Of a DNA stretch of 64,000 nt, positions 11,761 through 24,892 are shown one piece after another. The first letter of the stretch is position 1. The number at the start of each line of letters is the position of its first letter. Origin of the DNA: Limnoperna fortunei. Lineage: Eukaryota > Mollusca > Bivalvia > Mytilida > Modiolidae. The translations under genes and the position numbers were made by a program. The notes beneath the pieces were generated by a model. That model made no database searches. It was not told the DNA's origin and saw nothing but the letters and a program-made list of their open reading frames with translations. Location: the NCBI GenBank assembly GCA_944474755.1, contig OX104114.1:79346623-79410622 (forward strand), written 5' to 3'.

Positions 11761-13424
11761 TGTTTTTTCATACCCTATATTTTTAAAACCATTCACTGTA
11801 CATCCCAATCTATTTTACACCCGAGTAGTTCTGTCTTCAGTGATTGTAGGGATTATCGTATGTTTTTTATTATTATGAAATCTCGTCATGGCAACACACC
11901 TACATTTGATATTTAAAGGTTACTGACATTATAAGATTTTCATAAAATTTTATATATTCTGGTGACATTTTGAGGTGGTGTTGTTTACTCTGACATTTCC
12001 GATCCTGGTTGTTAATTATTTTACAATTGAATATATATGTATTGTCAGTACTGTTCATTATATCTAGGTACTATAAAAGGCACTATAAACATTTGTATAA
12101 TCATCTGCAGAGATTTTCAGTGTTTCAGCATTATTACAAGACATTTTTTATACTTACCCATATAGGTAATTAATTTGAAAGTTCTTTCTGTGATTTACGT
12201 GTATCTGTTTTAATAGAAAAACATCTGTATTGACTTATTAACACTGACTTCAATTTAATATTGGATCAATGGAAATTTTGGCCTAGCTTTGTATAATTAT
12301 TGCCATTTATTCTGTTCTGTCGCCCATCCGACCAAGGGCATTAAGGTGTCGGTGTAGGAGGTTAAAAACTCCCCCAATCAAATATTCTGTCACAGATGTA
12401 TTGATTGAATGTTAAGCAGCAGCAGTGTCATTGATGTGGTAAGTCTGTGTTTTAAATAATACATTCAGCTATAGTTGTTTGAATACAAATAAGATTATTC
12501 TTGGAATGAGTAACAATAAAAAAAGCCCATCTTTAGAAAATAATAGTGACCATGCACATCCAATGGTATGCCCTATAAAGGTATTGACATGCTGTTTTTT
12601 GTGTAATGTTTTGTTTGCTGCTTATATTTACTACTGCAACAGATATAAAATATTTGCATATTAAACAAAAAATAGAAACAAGGAGTTACGTCCCTTTGTC
12701 TGACACATTTGAAATGTCAGTCTTGCAATAAAAATCTTACTGTGTTGGTGTATCACGACTTGATCCTGTAATTGAAATAAAAGTTCCGTGGACAAATCTG
12801 AGAAGTTGTCACCCACTCCTGCATTGCCTTAAATGTTAATGAATGTTAAATGAGAGTTATTTGAAAAAGTTTTAAGGAGAATTGTTCTTATACTAATGAC
12901 ATTGTTAGTGACATTATCTTTTTCACTGTGTTCTTACACATAAATACAATTAATGTGATTAGGATTTACGCTAAAACAGTTGCGCCATCACTTTAAAATA
13001 TTTAAAGGGACAGGAAAACAAATTTGAAATAAGTTGCAAATATACTAGTATGCATATTATGTAGAGAGTAGATGTGTCCTGTGCCATAAAAAAATAAAAC
13101 GATGACATGATCCTTGATGAGCTTTAAATATATTGGTCAGATTCAAGTCAAGAATGTTCAGCTTTTGCATTATCCTGATAATTAGTTCTATACAATACAT
13201 ATAGACCAGTCAGATTCATCATCTGCTTACTAGTGGCTTCAATCTGTGGGGTTTTAGAAATTAGTTTTAATATTCCTCATTAATGCAAATTTATACCCCG
13301 AAGGTTTGAAAGCATACAAATAAATATAAATACAAAAGGTCACAAAACATATAGACAGCATGTAAATTATACAAAGAATATAACAGCAAAAATTATTGTC
13401 ACATTTTTCTTATTATGACTTTTT
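11761..13424. other. AT-rich stretch without a recognised gene
   Basis: No convincing reading frame, splice-bounded exon or repeat was seen. The 61-residue frame at 12479-12664 has no family resemblance. The interval 10509-11250 is equally featureless. Confidence 0.4.
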
Positions 13425-14532
13425 AGCTCACCTGACCCAAAGGGTCGGTCGTAAATTTTCACATTTCAACCTTCTTCTCCAAAACCTCTTGGCCAATTGG
13501 AACCAAACTTGGCAGGAATGTTTCTTGGGTGGTTCTTTACAAAGTTTGAATTTTTAGTGCTGATCAAATATTTAACATGGCTGCCAGAGGCTAGAGCCAT
13601 TATTGCATTCTGATTGGCTGAATTTAAAAAATCTTCTTCTCATAAGCTGCTTGGCAGATTGATTTGAAATTTTGCAGAAATGTACCTTAGATGGTCCTCT
13701 ACAAAGTTTGAGTTTTTTGTGCTGATCCAAAAATCCAGGATGGCTGCCATTGCAGGACATAGTTTAACATAGGACCCTATGGGAAAACATACAATTTAAC
13801 ATAGGACCCTATGGGAAAACATACAAACAACTTCTTCTCTGAAATTGTTCCATACAATTATGCCAACTTACAAAGGAAATGAAGGTTGGATTTATAATTA
13901 TCTTATTGTTTTGGGTTTTTTGAGCCAATTTCAAATTCAACATGACTTCCAGGGCCATTAATGTGTTGTGATTGGCTGAAATTCAAAAATCTTCTTCTCA
14001 TAAACTGCTTGACAGATTGATTTGAAATATTGCAGAAATTTACCTTAGGTGGTCCTTTACAAATTTTAGTTTTTTGAGCTGATCCAAAATCCAAGATGGC
14101 GGCCATCGCAGGACTTAGTTTAACATAGGACCCTAGGGGAAAAACATACAAACAACTTCTTCTCTGAAACTGTTCCACACAATGAAGCCAAATTATGAAG
14201 AAATGATTATTGGATTTTTATTTTATTAATTGAGTTTTTTGAGCCAATTGCAAATTGAACATGGCTTCCAGAGCAACTAATGGGTTCTGATTGCCAAAAT
14301 ACAAGATTGCTGCCACCATAGAACATCACTGAACATACTAACCTATGAAAAAACATAAAAAATGCTTCTTCTCAGAAACTCTCCTACTGCTGATTGTAAA
14401 TTCAACATGGCAACATTCATAGAAACAGCATCTTCACATAAACTCTTTAGCATTTAATATCAAAATTTGCAAGAAAAGTCTCGTCTTTTTTTGTAAGTCA
14501 GGTGAGCGATACAGACTCTAAAGAGCCTCTAG
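13425..14532 (+). mobile_element. Hairpin-ended modular element (type beta)
   Basis: It begins AGCTCACCTGACCC AAA GGGTC after host T and ends CAGGTGAGCGATACAG, then the imperfect palindrome GACTCTAAAGAGCC and CTAG, followed by host T. The second arm of the outer 5' hairpin has been lost. Interior modules carry ATAGGACCCTATGGG and ATGGC cores; AAGATGGCGGCC is at 14093-14104. A 43-bp segment with ACCCTATGGGAAAACATAC is duplicated at 13765-13825. The minus-strand frames of 62 and 91 residues are products of the repeat. Confidence 0.8.
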
Positions 14533-14845
14533 TTAATAAATGTATCAACATATTGTAAATGATCTGATAGAGACAATATTTCAAGAAGTTTATTATTTTC
14601 GTTTGATTCATTTTCTATTTGAACAGTATAACTAATTTGTTTCTCAAATTCTTCTCTTATTGCGGTGTATTATGTACATCTAAATAAAAAAAGTAATTTT
14701 CGTCTTCCAATTCCTTTAAATTACAGTGTTGAAAGATTCTGTTTTCTCTTTTTATTCTTTTATACCTTGCTCTCTCAATTTCTAAAAAAATGGTCTCTTG
14801 TTCACATTTTACAAATATTTTTCCTATTTTCAAAGTTAGATTTTT

Positions 14846-16329
14846 AGCTCACCTGACCCGAAGGGTCATGTGAGCTATTGCCATCACTTGGCGTCCGTCG
14901 TCGTCGTCGTCGTTAACTTTTCTTCAAAAATCTTCTACTCCAAAACCACTGAAGGGATTGCTTTGAAACTTTGCATGCATCATCAGTAAAATGCCCTCTA
15001 CCAAGTTTGCCCAAATCATGGCCTCAGACCAACCAACATGGCTGCCATGGCTAAAAATAGAACAGAGGGGTCAAAATACAGTTTTTGCTTATAGTTCAAA
15101 AAGTATAACAGATACAGGAAAACCGAAGAGACCTTCCTTCTTCAGCATCTAAAGCTCTACAAAACACTCCATTGGGTCAAAGTTGTATGATGACTCCTTG
15201 TAGGAGTTATTGCCCTTTAATTGTCAAAATTGATGATTTTTGCCATTTTTGCCTCAAAATCTTGAAAATTATTAGAACTAGAGAGAAAGTTAGCATTGCT
15301 TAATTGTTCTGCTCTATGAGGGCTACAAAAATGACTTAAGGGTCAAGATTGTCTGATTAACCGTTTAAGAGTTATTCCCCTTGAACTGTTTTTTTTAATC
15401 AGTTTTAATTGATTTTTTAAAATCTTCTCCTCTGAAACAACTGAAAGTACTGCTTTGAAACTTTGTACACATCATCTGTCAAATGTCCTCAACCAAGTTT
15501 GCACCAAGCATGGCTGCAGATTAACCAACATGGCCACCATGGCTAAAAATAGGATTGGGGGGGGGGGGGGGGGCGGTAAAATACAGTTTTTGGCTTATAT
15601 TTAAAAAAGTGTAACAGATACTGGAAAATCGAAGAGACATGCCTTCATCTGCATCAAAAGCTCTACGAAACACTCCATTGGGTTGAAGTTGTATGATGAC
15701 TCCTTTTAGGAGTTATTGCCCTTTAATTGTCGAAATTGATTATTTTTGACATTTTTGCCTCAAAATCTTGAAAATTATTAGAACTAGAGAAAAAGTTAAC
15801 ATTTCTTAATTGTTCTGCTCTATGAGGGCTACAAAAATGACTTTAGGGTCAAGATTGTCTGATGAACCGTTTAGGAATTATTCTCCTTGAACATTTTTTT
15901 AATCAAATTTACTTGATTTTAAAAAATCTTCTCCTCTTAAACCAATGAAAGGACTGCTTTGAAACATTGCATACATCATCTTTAGGATGTCCTCTACCAA
16001 AATTGTCTAAATCATGACACCTGACTACCTACATAGCTACGTTGGATTAAAATAGAAAAAATGAAAAAAAGGGGGGGGGGGGGGGTCGAGAGAGTTTTCG
16101 ACTGATAGTTAAAAAAGTATAACAGGTACAGAAAATTTGAAGTGAACCTCCCTTCTCCCTCTAACCATCAAAAGATCCTCCTTATAGGAGTTATTTCACT
16201 TAAAAGGTCAAAATTAATGATTTTTGCAGAAGTGTTGGGCAATTCCTTATAGCAAAGAAAAGCTGGATAAAAAAAGGGTTGTTTGGTTTCAGGTTCAGGT
16301 GAGCGATACAGGCTCCTGGGAGCCTCTAG
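14846..16329 (+). mobile_element. Hairpin-ended modular element (type delta)
   Basis: Complete copy. The 5' hairpin has outer stem AGCTCAC/GTGAGCT and inner stem GACCC/GGGTC with loop GAA; a GTC microsatellite follows. The 3' end has CAGGTGAGCGATACAG, GGCTCCTGGGAGCC and CTAG, with host T on both sides. Three long modules (about 480-550 bp) repeat. A G-run at an equivalent place in the modules is 4 G near 15064, 17 G at 15557-15573 and 15 G at 16071-16085. No coding capacity. Confidence 0.85.
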
Positions 16330-16393
16330 TTTGATAAAATTTTCTATTTCATATTTAGTTTTAATTATACTGTATAAAATAATTTTGCTTTTT

Positions 16394-17823
16394 AGCTCAC
16401 CTGACCCAAAGGGTCATGTGAGCTATTGTTATCACTTTGCGTCCGTCGTCGTCGTCGTCGTCGGCGTCTGTAAACTTTTTACATTTTAATCTTCTCTGAA
16501 ACCACTTGGCCAATTGAAACCAAACTTGGCCATAATGTTCATTGGATGGACCTTTACAAAGTTGTGTTTTTTATTTTGATTGGTAAACCAATATGGCTGC
16601 CACCTCAAGACTTAGTTTAACATAGGACCCTATGGGAAAAAAGTTAAAAAGGGCTTCTTTTCTGAAACTGTTTAACCAATCAAAACAAAACTTACTAGCA
16701 ATATTGTTTGGATGGTCCTCTATAAAGTTTGTGTTTTTGATGGGAATTGGAAATTCAAAATGGCCGCCACCGCAGGACTTAGTTTAACATAGAACCCTAT
16801 GGGAAAAAGTTTTATAAGGCTTCTTCTCTGAAACCGGTTAATCAATGGAAACAAAAACTTACTAGCAATATTGTTTGGATGGTCCTCTATAAAGTTTGTG
16901 TTTTTTATGGCAATTGGAAATTCAAAATGGCTGCCACCGCAGGACTTAATTTAACATAGGACCCTATGGGAAAAAGTTTGAAAGGCTTCTTTTCTGAAAC
17001 CAGTCAACCAATGGAAACAAAACTTACTAGCAATATTGTTTGGATGGTCCTCTATAAAGTTAATGTTTTTTATCCCAATCGGAAATTCAAAATGGCCGCC
17101 ACCGCAGGACTTGGTTTAACATTCGACCCTATGAGAAAAAAGTTTAAAAGGGCTTCTTCTCTGAAACTGTTTAACCAATCAAAACAAAACTTTCTAGCAA
17201 TATTGTTTGGATGGTCCTCTATAAATTTTATGTTTTTTATGGCTATTGGAAATTCAAAATGGCCGCTACCGCAGGACTTAGTTTAACATAGGACCCTATG
17301 GGAAAAAGTTTTTAAAGGCTTCTTCTCTGAAACCGGTTAATCAATGGAAACAAAAACTTACTAGCAATATTGTTTGGATGGTCCTCTATAAAGTTTTTGT
17401 TTTGTATGGCAATTGGAAATTCAAAATGGCCGCTACCGCAGGACATAGTTTAACATAGGACCCTATGGGAAAATGTCTTTAAAGGCTTCTTCTCTGAAAC
17501 AGGTTAATCAATGGAAACAAAAACTTACTAGCAATATTGTTTGGATGGTCCTTTATAAAGTTTATGTTTTTTATGGCAATTGGAAATTCAAAATGGCTGC
17601 CACCGCGGCAGGACTTAGTTTAACATTGGACCCTATGGGCAAATAAAAAAAATCTTCTCTATACAACCGGTTAACCAATGAAACAAAGCTTTCTAGTAAT
17701 ATTGTTTGGATGGTCCTATTTAAAGTTTATTGAAAATTACAGGACTTAGTTTAACATCAGGGAAATGCCATCTTCATTGCCTATAAAATCAGGTGAGCGA
17801 TACAGGCTCTTAAGAGCCTCTGG
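16394..17823 (+). mobile_element. Hairpin-ended modular element (type gamma), seven 165-bp modules
   Basis: Complete copy starting only 65 bp after the previous element. The 5' hairpin (loop AAA) is followed by a GTC microsatellite. Seven tandem modules each contain GCAGGACTTAGTTTAACATA, ACCCTATGGG, and in most AAAATGGCCGCC; landmarks fall at about 16604, 16769, 16936, 17100, 17267, 17431 and 17601, spacing near 165 bp. It ends GGCTCTTAAGAGCC then CTGG before TTTT. The 106-residue frame at 16966-17286 spans two modules and is not a gene. Confidence 0.88.
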
Positions 17824-19221
17824 TTTTCTTTCAGGTCTTTAATTTATTGAAGAAAGTATTTTCATATTTGTGTTTAAATTTTTGTTAAATATTATTAAGT
17901 TTGGAAATATTTTTTTATAATGAGTTGAAGATGAAAAAATTAAGGGCTCTTAGTCAATGATTATGAACATGATGAATGAATGTCTATTTTTAGACAATAA
18001 AATGGCTTACACCATGAACAATAAATAGGACATATTAACCCAACAAAAATGGCATAAACACTTGGCAATAAATGTGTGATCAATTATATGTAATGGACAA
18101 GTATATTGCTTAGTTTGATTATCGAAGCTCTTTTTATGGAATGATTGGAATCTTAGGAAACGTTATTCTATTACATAAATACTACCGTATTATGTATTTT
18201 ATTTTGGGAACATCATTGATAAGGAAATGGTTTTAATTTGAAATAGACTTAGCTGTAAGTAGAAGAACAATTTTTCAACAGGATTACTGGTAATGTCAGG
18301 TATGATTAACATAAAAAAACCCATAAATTCTATACAGTACATACTGTATGACTACATAACTCCTTTTGAGAAGCAAAACAATGTTTAAAGGATCTTACAA
18401 TAGCTACCCAACATTAAATACATGACATAATTGCTTCTGCCATTTTAAAAAAGAGAAAAATTAATGAAACTATTGATTTTATTGATCATGTCATCAAAAA
18501 CCAGTTAAGTAATACATAAATGATTTTCACATTACTGTAGGTGTCTAATTGACAATTGTTTTCCAGAAATTCATAGCACGTTTTTTCAAATTTGATATTT
18601 CTTGGAATTTTATGGGGTGACATGTTCCATGTATTAATTGTTTTTGAGTGGGAAGAACAAATGATACTCTTTGGATGTGACATGTAGTAGGAGGATGATA
18701 TTTGATGGTTCTGTTTAGGGCTTGTCGTTTGCTTGCCAGAAATTATTGTCTTGTTTTGGGTCACTTGAAACAAATCTATACTAGTATATAAATCTGTCTG
18801 TTATGTTCAAAATAGTATTGTGAAAAATGTTGTTTATTCATTACTTGTTTTCTTTTAGTTTCATTTTTAATGTACTTGGAAAAAGAAAGTGATTTTCATT
18901 GATAAAATCACAATTTATTGTCATCAGAATTGGTACCATAACTCAACAACATATACAAGAAAAAATCTGAAAACAACTAATATATAGCACTGTAAACCAT
19001 AAACTTCTTTTTTCATTGTTTGCCAAGGAGTACTAACCCCAGTAGAGTAACATTTGATTCAAGATGATCTGTATAAAGAAGACAACACAATTTGTAATAA
19101 AATCTTTATATTTGGACCCATACTTAATTACATACTTACTGAATTTTCTGTAGTTTAAAGGAAAAAAAGTTATTATTTATTGCCAGAATGCAGATTTTTA
19201 ATATGGTAATTTATTTTGATT
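17824..19221. other. AT-rich stretch without a recognised gene
   Basis: Nothing recognisable. The 95-residue minus-strand frame at 18486-18773 lacks family resemblance and splice context. Confidence 0.4.
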
Positions 19222-19725
19222 AAGTGAAATTTCAAAAATCTTAAAAAAAACTGCTTGTCAGATTGATCTGTTATATGTTGTAGATATGTATCTCAGATGG
19301 TCCTCTATTCACGGTGCACATATTTAAACCAAATTGTGCAGTAATGAAGCCAGAAAAGTTCTGTTCACATCTGAGTTATTTATTTTGATCAGAGAATCAA
19401 CATGAAAGCCAGAGCAGTTAATTCACTTGTATTGTTGACTGACCTTCATTATTGGTCAATAGATGAAAATTTTCGTAACAGTTTTTGCAGTACAACCTAT
19501 ATTGCAAGTACTGATTTCAGGTCTGTGGCTTATCTACTTCCTGTTTAACGACAGTCAATTTTCAACTTTAGTGGTCAATGGATGAACATTTTTCTAACAG
19601 TCCTACTAGTATATTGTGTGTACCGATTTCAGGTCTGTCACGTATCTACTTCTTGTTTACTGACAGTCAATTCAAAGATGTGAATAGCGGGTATCCTGAG
19701 TGAGCAGTAGCTCACAGGTTCCTAG
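19222..19725 (+). mobile_element. Composite: beta-module fragment plus 3' end of a second hairpin family
   Basis: 19222-19440 resembles a worn beta module (CAGATTGATCTG, CAGATGGTCCTC). 19440-19690 holds two copies of a unit of about 115 bp with ATCTACTTCCTG, shared with the family at 57696. The end has a hairpin, GTGAGC (19700-19705), loop AGTA, GCTCAC (19710-19715), then CTAG at 19722-19725 before TTTTT. The ending of hairpin, CTAG and T is the same plan as the AGCTCACC elements although the sequence differs. Confidence 0.6.
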
Positions 19726-21471
19726 TTTTTAATGAGACTACTTTGAGCATTGAAAAGATAATTTGACACTTGCAGGGAATTCCACTTAAAAATTGTTTTG
19801 CTAAGCTTTTATTTATGTTTCACCTGATCGCAATAAAAAGTATAACAATTAGCTTTTGGGATGTCCACTTCTGCCATAGACAAACATATTTTATGCCAAA
19901 ATATTTGCAAGTTTGTCTTCCCACTTGTTCCTATCAGTCTGCGAAATTAGCACAAGTCCGCTGGCCCCTGGCCAGTAAAAATCCTTTCGGGCAAGTGAAA
20001 TTTTGATAAAATTTATATTGAATATATAGGAGAAAATCCAAAAGTTCAGGATTCGGGCAAGTGAGTTGCAAATCCTAATTTCAAGCACTGTCCTATTTTG
20101 TGTTTTTAGCTTATGTATTATTGTGTAATGCCTTACGTTTAGACACTTACATATTAATCACATTCTATTTACTCTCTTTTCCTTAGTCGGTGGACACAAT
20201 TTCTTTTACAGAAAGAGGGTACCAAATAAGTAATAAAAAACTGAAGACATTAAAAAAAGCTAAAGATGACCAAAATTTAGGAAAACTATCGATAGAAAAA
20301 TGCCAGAAACAAATATAAACCATATAATCAACATTATCATTATGAAAGCCATTTAATATTCCTAACATGCACATTGGTAAAAGATGAAAATAATTTGTGT
20401 CTATTATACATGTATGTAATAATCAAACCACTAGATCCATATTTACCCATTGAAAAATTTATTTTAAGTGACATGTAAAACAAAATAGTTGCATTAAATA
20501 GACATTAGTCAGTTTAATATGTGAATGGTGGACAACTTGCAGACAGATAACTACAATCTACTTAAAAATAAATTTTAATTACCATCCTTTAAACATTTGT
20601 TTTCTCGAAATTGACAACCTTATTTTAGAATTGACATGTGAAATATATTTGACTTATTGGGTCATAAAAAAGTTTTGACATTGTTTTATGTGTATATGAT
20701 AGTAATAGATGCATATATTACCAAGATCAAAAAAACGAAATGTATGCATTAACTAGTGTAATTTGTGACAGGGCTTGTAGAAAGATGTTATGATTGGTAA
20801 ATTTTTCCTGTGACAGGTATGGAAGTCTCTTAACAGGTATTTATTTGTGAACTAGGTTGGTCATTGGATAAAAACTGGTACATGTAGCATTTTGTTAATT
20901 TTCCTTCTTCATTGTGTTAGTTTTCATTGGCATCTTCCATATTGGACAAATTTGTATGCAAAAACATTTGTTTTAAAGTTTAGTGTAACATGGATATAAA
21001 AACCATTCAAAGTTTCAACGTGCTCTGTATTATTTGGAAGGAAGTGTTTGATTTATTTTTGGTTATTCTGGAAGTGGATTTTTAACGCTGTTTATGTAAG
21101 ATACTGTCATGACTGAGTTGTGATAATTCATTTGTTTTATATGTAGATGTAGATGCTTGTAGGTGATGCCAAGAAGCAATAAGTGTACAAAGTTGAATAG
21201 ATCTTGACACAAATATGTATAAAATTAATTCTATTTGTGACTAATTATGTGATGAGGTCTGAGGTGTTTGAAGACACTAGTATTATGCATGAAACAAATA
21301 TCAGACAGTTGATGTAAATAGGCTCTTATTTCTTCCCCCCAAAATTATTTATGTTGTTGAAGTCTGAGATATCAAAAGGTATAAAATTAGTAGGTAAATT
21401 ATTCCATTTGAAGTTTCTTTTAAGATTAAAGGTTGTTTGTTTGAAATAGTAATGTTTATAGTGTTATTTTT
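19726..21471. other. AT-rich stretch without a recognised gene
   Basis: A somewhat less AT-rich patch around 19890-20090 (with TCCGCTGGCCCCTGGCCAG) may be an unclassified dispersed repeat. No gene is supported. Confidence 0.35.
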
Positions 21472-21900
21472 AGCTCACCTGAACCAAAGATCCATTTGAG
21501 CTTTTGCCAGCATTTGACTTCGTGGTCCGTCCTACACCACTGAATAGAATTTGATAAAACTTTTACAGAATCTTTGTCACATAGTTCCATAATGCAGCTG
21601 ATTTTGTTTGTTTGAATATTGATTAACGCCACTTGTAACAACATCTGATTTTGAACATTTTAATCAATATGATATTTGGTGCTTCCCATGGCAAAATATG
21701 GACTGTCGTCATGGACACAAGGGGTACCCATTTTTATCTTCAACTCCAACTACATTGAATAGATTTTGATAATCTTTCACAGAATCTTTGTTACTTAGTC
21801 CATTATGCACCTTATATTTAACATTTTGATCACAGTGATATTTGGGGTTTCTCATAGAAAACATGGACTGCCATTCTTGTACTTGTTTTGTGTAATCAAC
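21472..21900 (+). mobile_element. Divergent 5' part of a hairpin-ended element
   Basis: AGCTCACCTGAACC begins a decayed 5' hairpin (second arm ATTTGAGCT), followed by two units of about 190 bp, each with a CACTGAATAGA or CATTGAATAGA segment, CAGAATCTTTGT and ATGGACTG. No 3' hairpin or CTAG end was found, so the right limit is approximate. Confidence 0.55.
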
Positions 21901-22985
21901 TAGTTTGAAAATAGAGAAGGGGAGGGGGGGTGTATAAATTATTGAGCATTTCTCACAGTTTTTCTACTTTCTATGTTAGGTTTCTTTCTATATTAAGGTA
22001 CACACTAATAAAACAGTTATATAAATAATTAGAAATTAAAAAAAAAAATTTGTTTAAATGATCATCGTTTGATAGCTATACTATGATTTAATTGTCCTAC
22101 TATGAGGTCAAATGAGCTGAATTCTTGGCAATATTTATCATTAAGAGGAGTTTAACAAAATGAATCCCCAATATAACATTTGTACTACTGTGGAATAATT
22201 ACTTGATAGTACACACCCAGGTAAGTAACTGGGTATATTTTAATGATGTAGGTACTTATATAGACATTTGTGGACATGTTGTAGTCTTTGTAAATATGCA
22301 CATCTATTCTAGCTGTTCTTGTATACAATTCCTAAGACTATATATTTTTGTGTTTATATTTTATAAGTTTAAATGCTTTGTCAAAATTTTGACAATTCTT
22401 ATTAATTTACACATGTTTATAACCTAACTGGTGATAAAAAATTTTCACAAACCATTCTATGGAAGTCTGAAATAGCAATGCAATTATTTGTAATACACTA
22501 ATTGAAAATCTTCATTTATAGCTAAATAACATAGTTAACATGTAAATGTCCCATGCCTAAAGAAGATGTGTCACCCAGGGTACTAAGATTAGGAATTGTT
22601 CTACCAACAAAATTGGCTGCTACAATGGTTCTGCAAATTTTAGAATAAGACTATCCATAAAATTTTCTGTTAAAATGTTACTAACCAGGCCACCAAATAT
22701 AGTGGAAACTGTATACTTCACCAATAAAACAGCTTGGAATTTTCATAGAAAACAATTATCTAATTGTCTATTTCCCAGACTGTAGGTGGATAAAGGCAAG
22801 TAAATTATTTTGTTAGGGAGGTTCATGGCAAGTAGCATTAAATCCCAACCAATCAAGATATTGTAAAGTTATGACATGTTGATATTGCTGTGATATGTAC
22901 ATATACTGATGTAAATATTTTATTTTATTTCATATGTCCTATTTGTGCCCAGTAATCCATTTAACATGAGCTTGTGTGATTTCAG
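21901..22985. other. AT-rich stretch without a recognised gene
   Basis: Short frames only; no recognisable repeat or exon. Confidence 0.35.
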
Positions 22986-23251
22986 GTTCTTGTGTTGAAT
23001 AGTGATGGCAAGTTTATGACGAGGTCACTTAAGATTTAATGCCTTGGACGACAGCTCACCTGACAAGATCCACGAGCCTTACAAAACCTTATTACAAATT
23101 TATGATGCTCATTCGGAACAATATGTAGTACTGGGAAGATTCGGATTGTTGTGCGAATTTTACTGACCATTTTACAGAGAACTTATACCAAGGATATTTA
23201 TATGTGCAATATAAAATTGTCGTGATCTCAACTTTTTTCTACATATTAAAG
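22986..23251 (+). other. Candidate noncoding exon
   Basis: The segment follows TGTGTGATTTCAG, a plausible splice acceptor, and ends at AAAG before GTAAGAGT, a good donor. It is less AT-rich than its surroundings and contains several CpGs. All frames contain stops (one runs about 17 codons and ends in TAA), so it would be untranslated, possibly a 5' leader exon of a plus-strand gene. Chance splice motifs are common, so this is weak. Confidence 0.2.
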
Positions 23252-23442
23252 GTAAGAGTTGGAGTGGTAAGGAAAACCTACAAGTTAAATTTTTAAATAA
23301 TTCATGTACTAGTGATTATCAATGTTTTTTGATGTGAGACGGTTTGGTTTGAAAAATATTAGAATTTTAAGTTTAAAATTTATACACAAGTACTTTTCTA
23401 TGCTTAAAAAAACAAATCACTTTTGCATTAAAGACTTTTTTA

Positions 23443-23884
23443 TGATGGTACTATGTTTCAGGATAACTGTGTCTGTTACTGCCAAACTTTGAAACCCTTA
23501 ATAAAAAACCTTGAAAAACTAGTCATTTAGGTGGATATTCAGTAAGCAACTCCACCTGGTGGAGGAGGACGGTTAAACCGAGTGTAGAGTTTAACCGTAG
23601 AGAAGTTGATTGGGTGGCACTGTTAATATGGCATATTGTTAAATTTTCCAATGAAGACTTGCTGTGATGGTACTATGTTTCATTTTAACTGTGCCTTTTG
23701 AAAGACTTTGTAACCTTAATAAAAAAACCTTGAAAATTGTGCTGAAACAGCTGGGCATTAAGGTGATATTCAGTGGTCTATTGTACCCGGTGGAGGTGGG
23801 CCATTAAAAAGAGTGTAGAGTCGTTGATTGAGACGCTGTATATTGTAATGGATTATTTTTTCAATTTTCCAATCAAGACTTCAT
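23443..23884. repeat. Two-copy tandem duplication of about 222 bp
   Basis: TGATGGTACTATGTTTCA begins both copies (23443 and 23665). Each continues with an AATAAAAAACCTTGAAAA-like stretch, GGTGGAGG, GAGTGTAGAGT and AATTTTCCAAT.AAGACTT. The copies are clearly diverged. The following 23885-24892 is AT-rich with no recognised gene. Confidence 0.7.
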
Positions 23885-24892
23885 TATGATGAAGTTATTT
23901 AAAGTTGTGTCAGCCATTTTCTTTCATATTTTACTGATCTATAAAGTTGTGACTGATAGTGTTGCACAGAATTTCGTAACTGTTAATCATAACTCATTGT
24001 CTCTGTGTTTTATTGGGTGAAAATGCATTGCCTGTACCTATTACAAAATTTCCAATAAATCATGACCGCCAACAATTAATTTTCTCTTGTAAACTGTCCA
24101 CCCAAACTTGGCAAAGGTTGGCATACATACATGTATTTGATATGTACAAGCATATTTTCATGTCATGTCGTCAGTATTAGGCCTTTGTGACTAATAGTCT
24201 ATTGCAAATTTGTATAAAGAAATTTCTCAATTTAAAGACTCCCCTTTTGGTTTATAAAACAATAGTTTAAATAAATTTAGTCCTGATTGTACTCCCAATT
24301 TTCACTTTTGGCTGATGTAATTGTAGCAGAGAGATTGATGTTACAATATTTATTATGATACAAAAAACAAAATTTGTATTGGACATACTTATACATCCAT
24401 TTAATCTTAAACCTTTTAATGATACATACATGTATCAGTATATCAGCTGGGATTGGAAAGTACTTTAAGTTACATATTTTAAAGACGGCTATTGAATGTG
24501 ACTGCAAAAAGATAAATAAACAAGATTAGTAAGCATATATTTTCTATACAAAAATCATGTGTCTATAATACCAGACTTATATTATGACAAGTTTTGAAGA
24601 TTGCAGAGGTTAAATGAAGTGAAGATAGAACATGTTTATGTATGTTGTTGTACATTGTGATAAATAACTGCACATTACTTTAAATGCTTGAACTTTTGTT
24701 ACTCGGTGTAGGCGGCAACATTTTCATTTGTTAACTGTACAAGATTTTATGATGTATTTGCATAATTTTTCAACAAATCTACAACTAAGTAGATGACTGT
24801 AGCATGTTATTTAAATTTTGCATATTGATTCCTGCAAATGACTAGAGAGGAACATTTTTGATTATTTAATAGCAGTGACATCTGTGCTTGTT

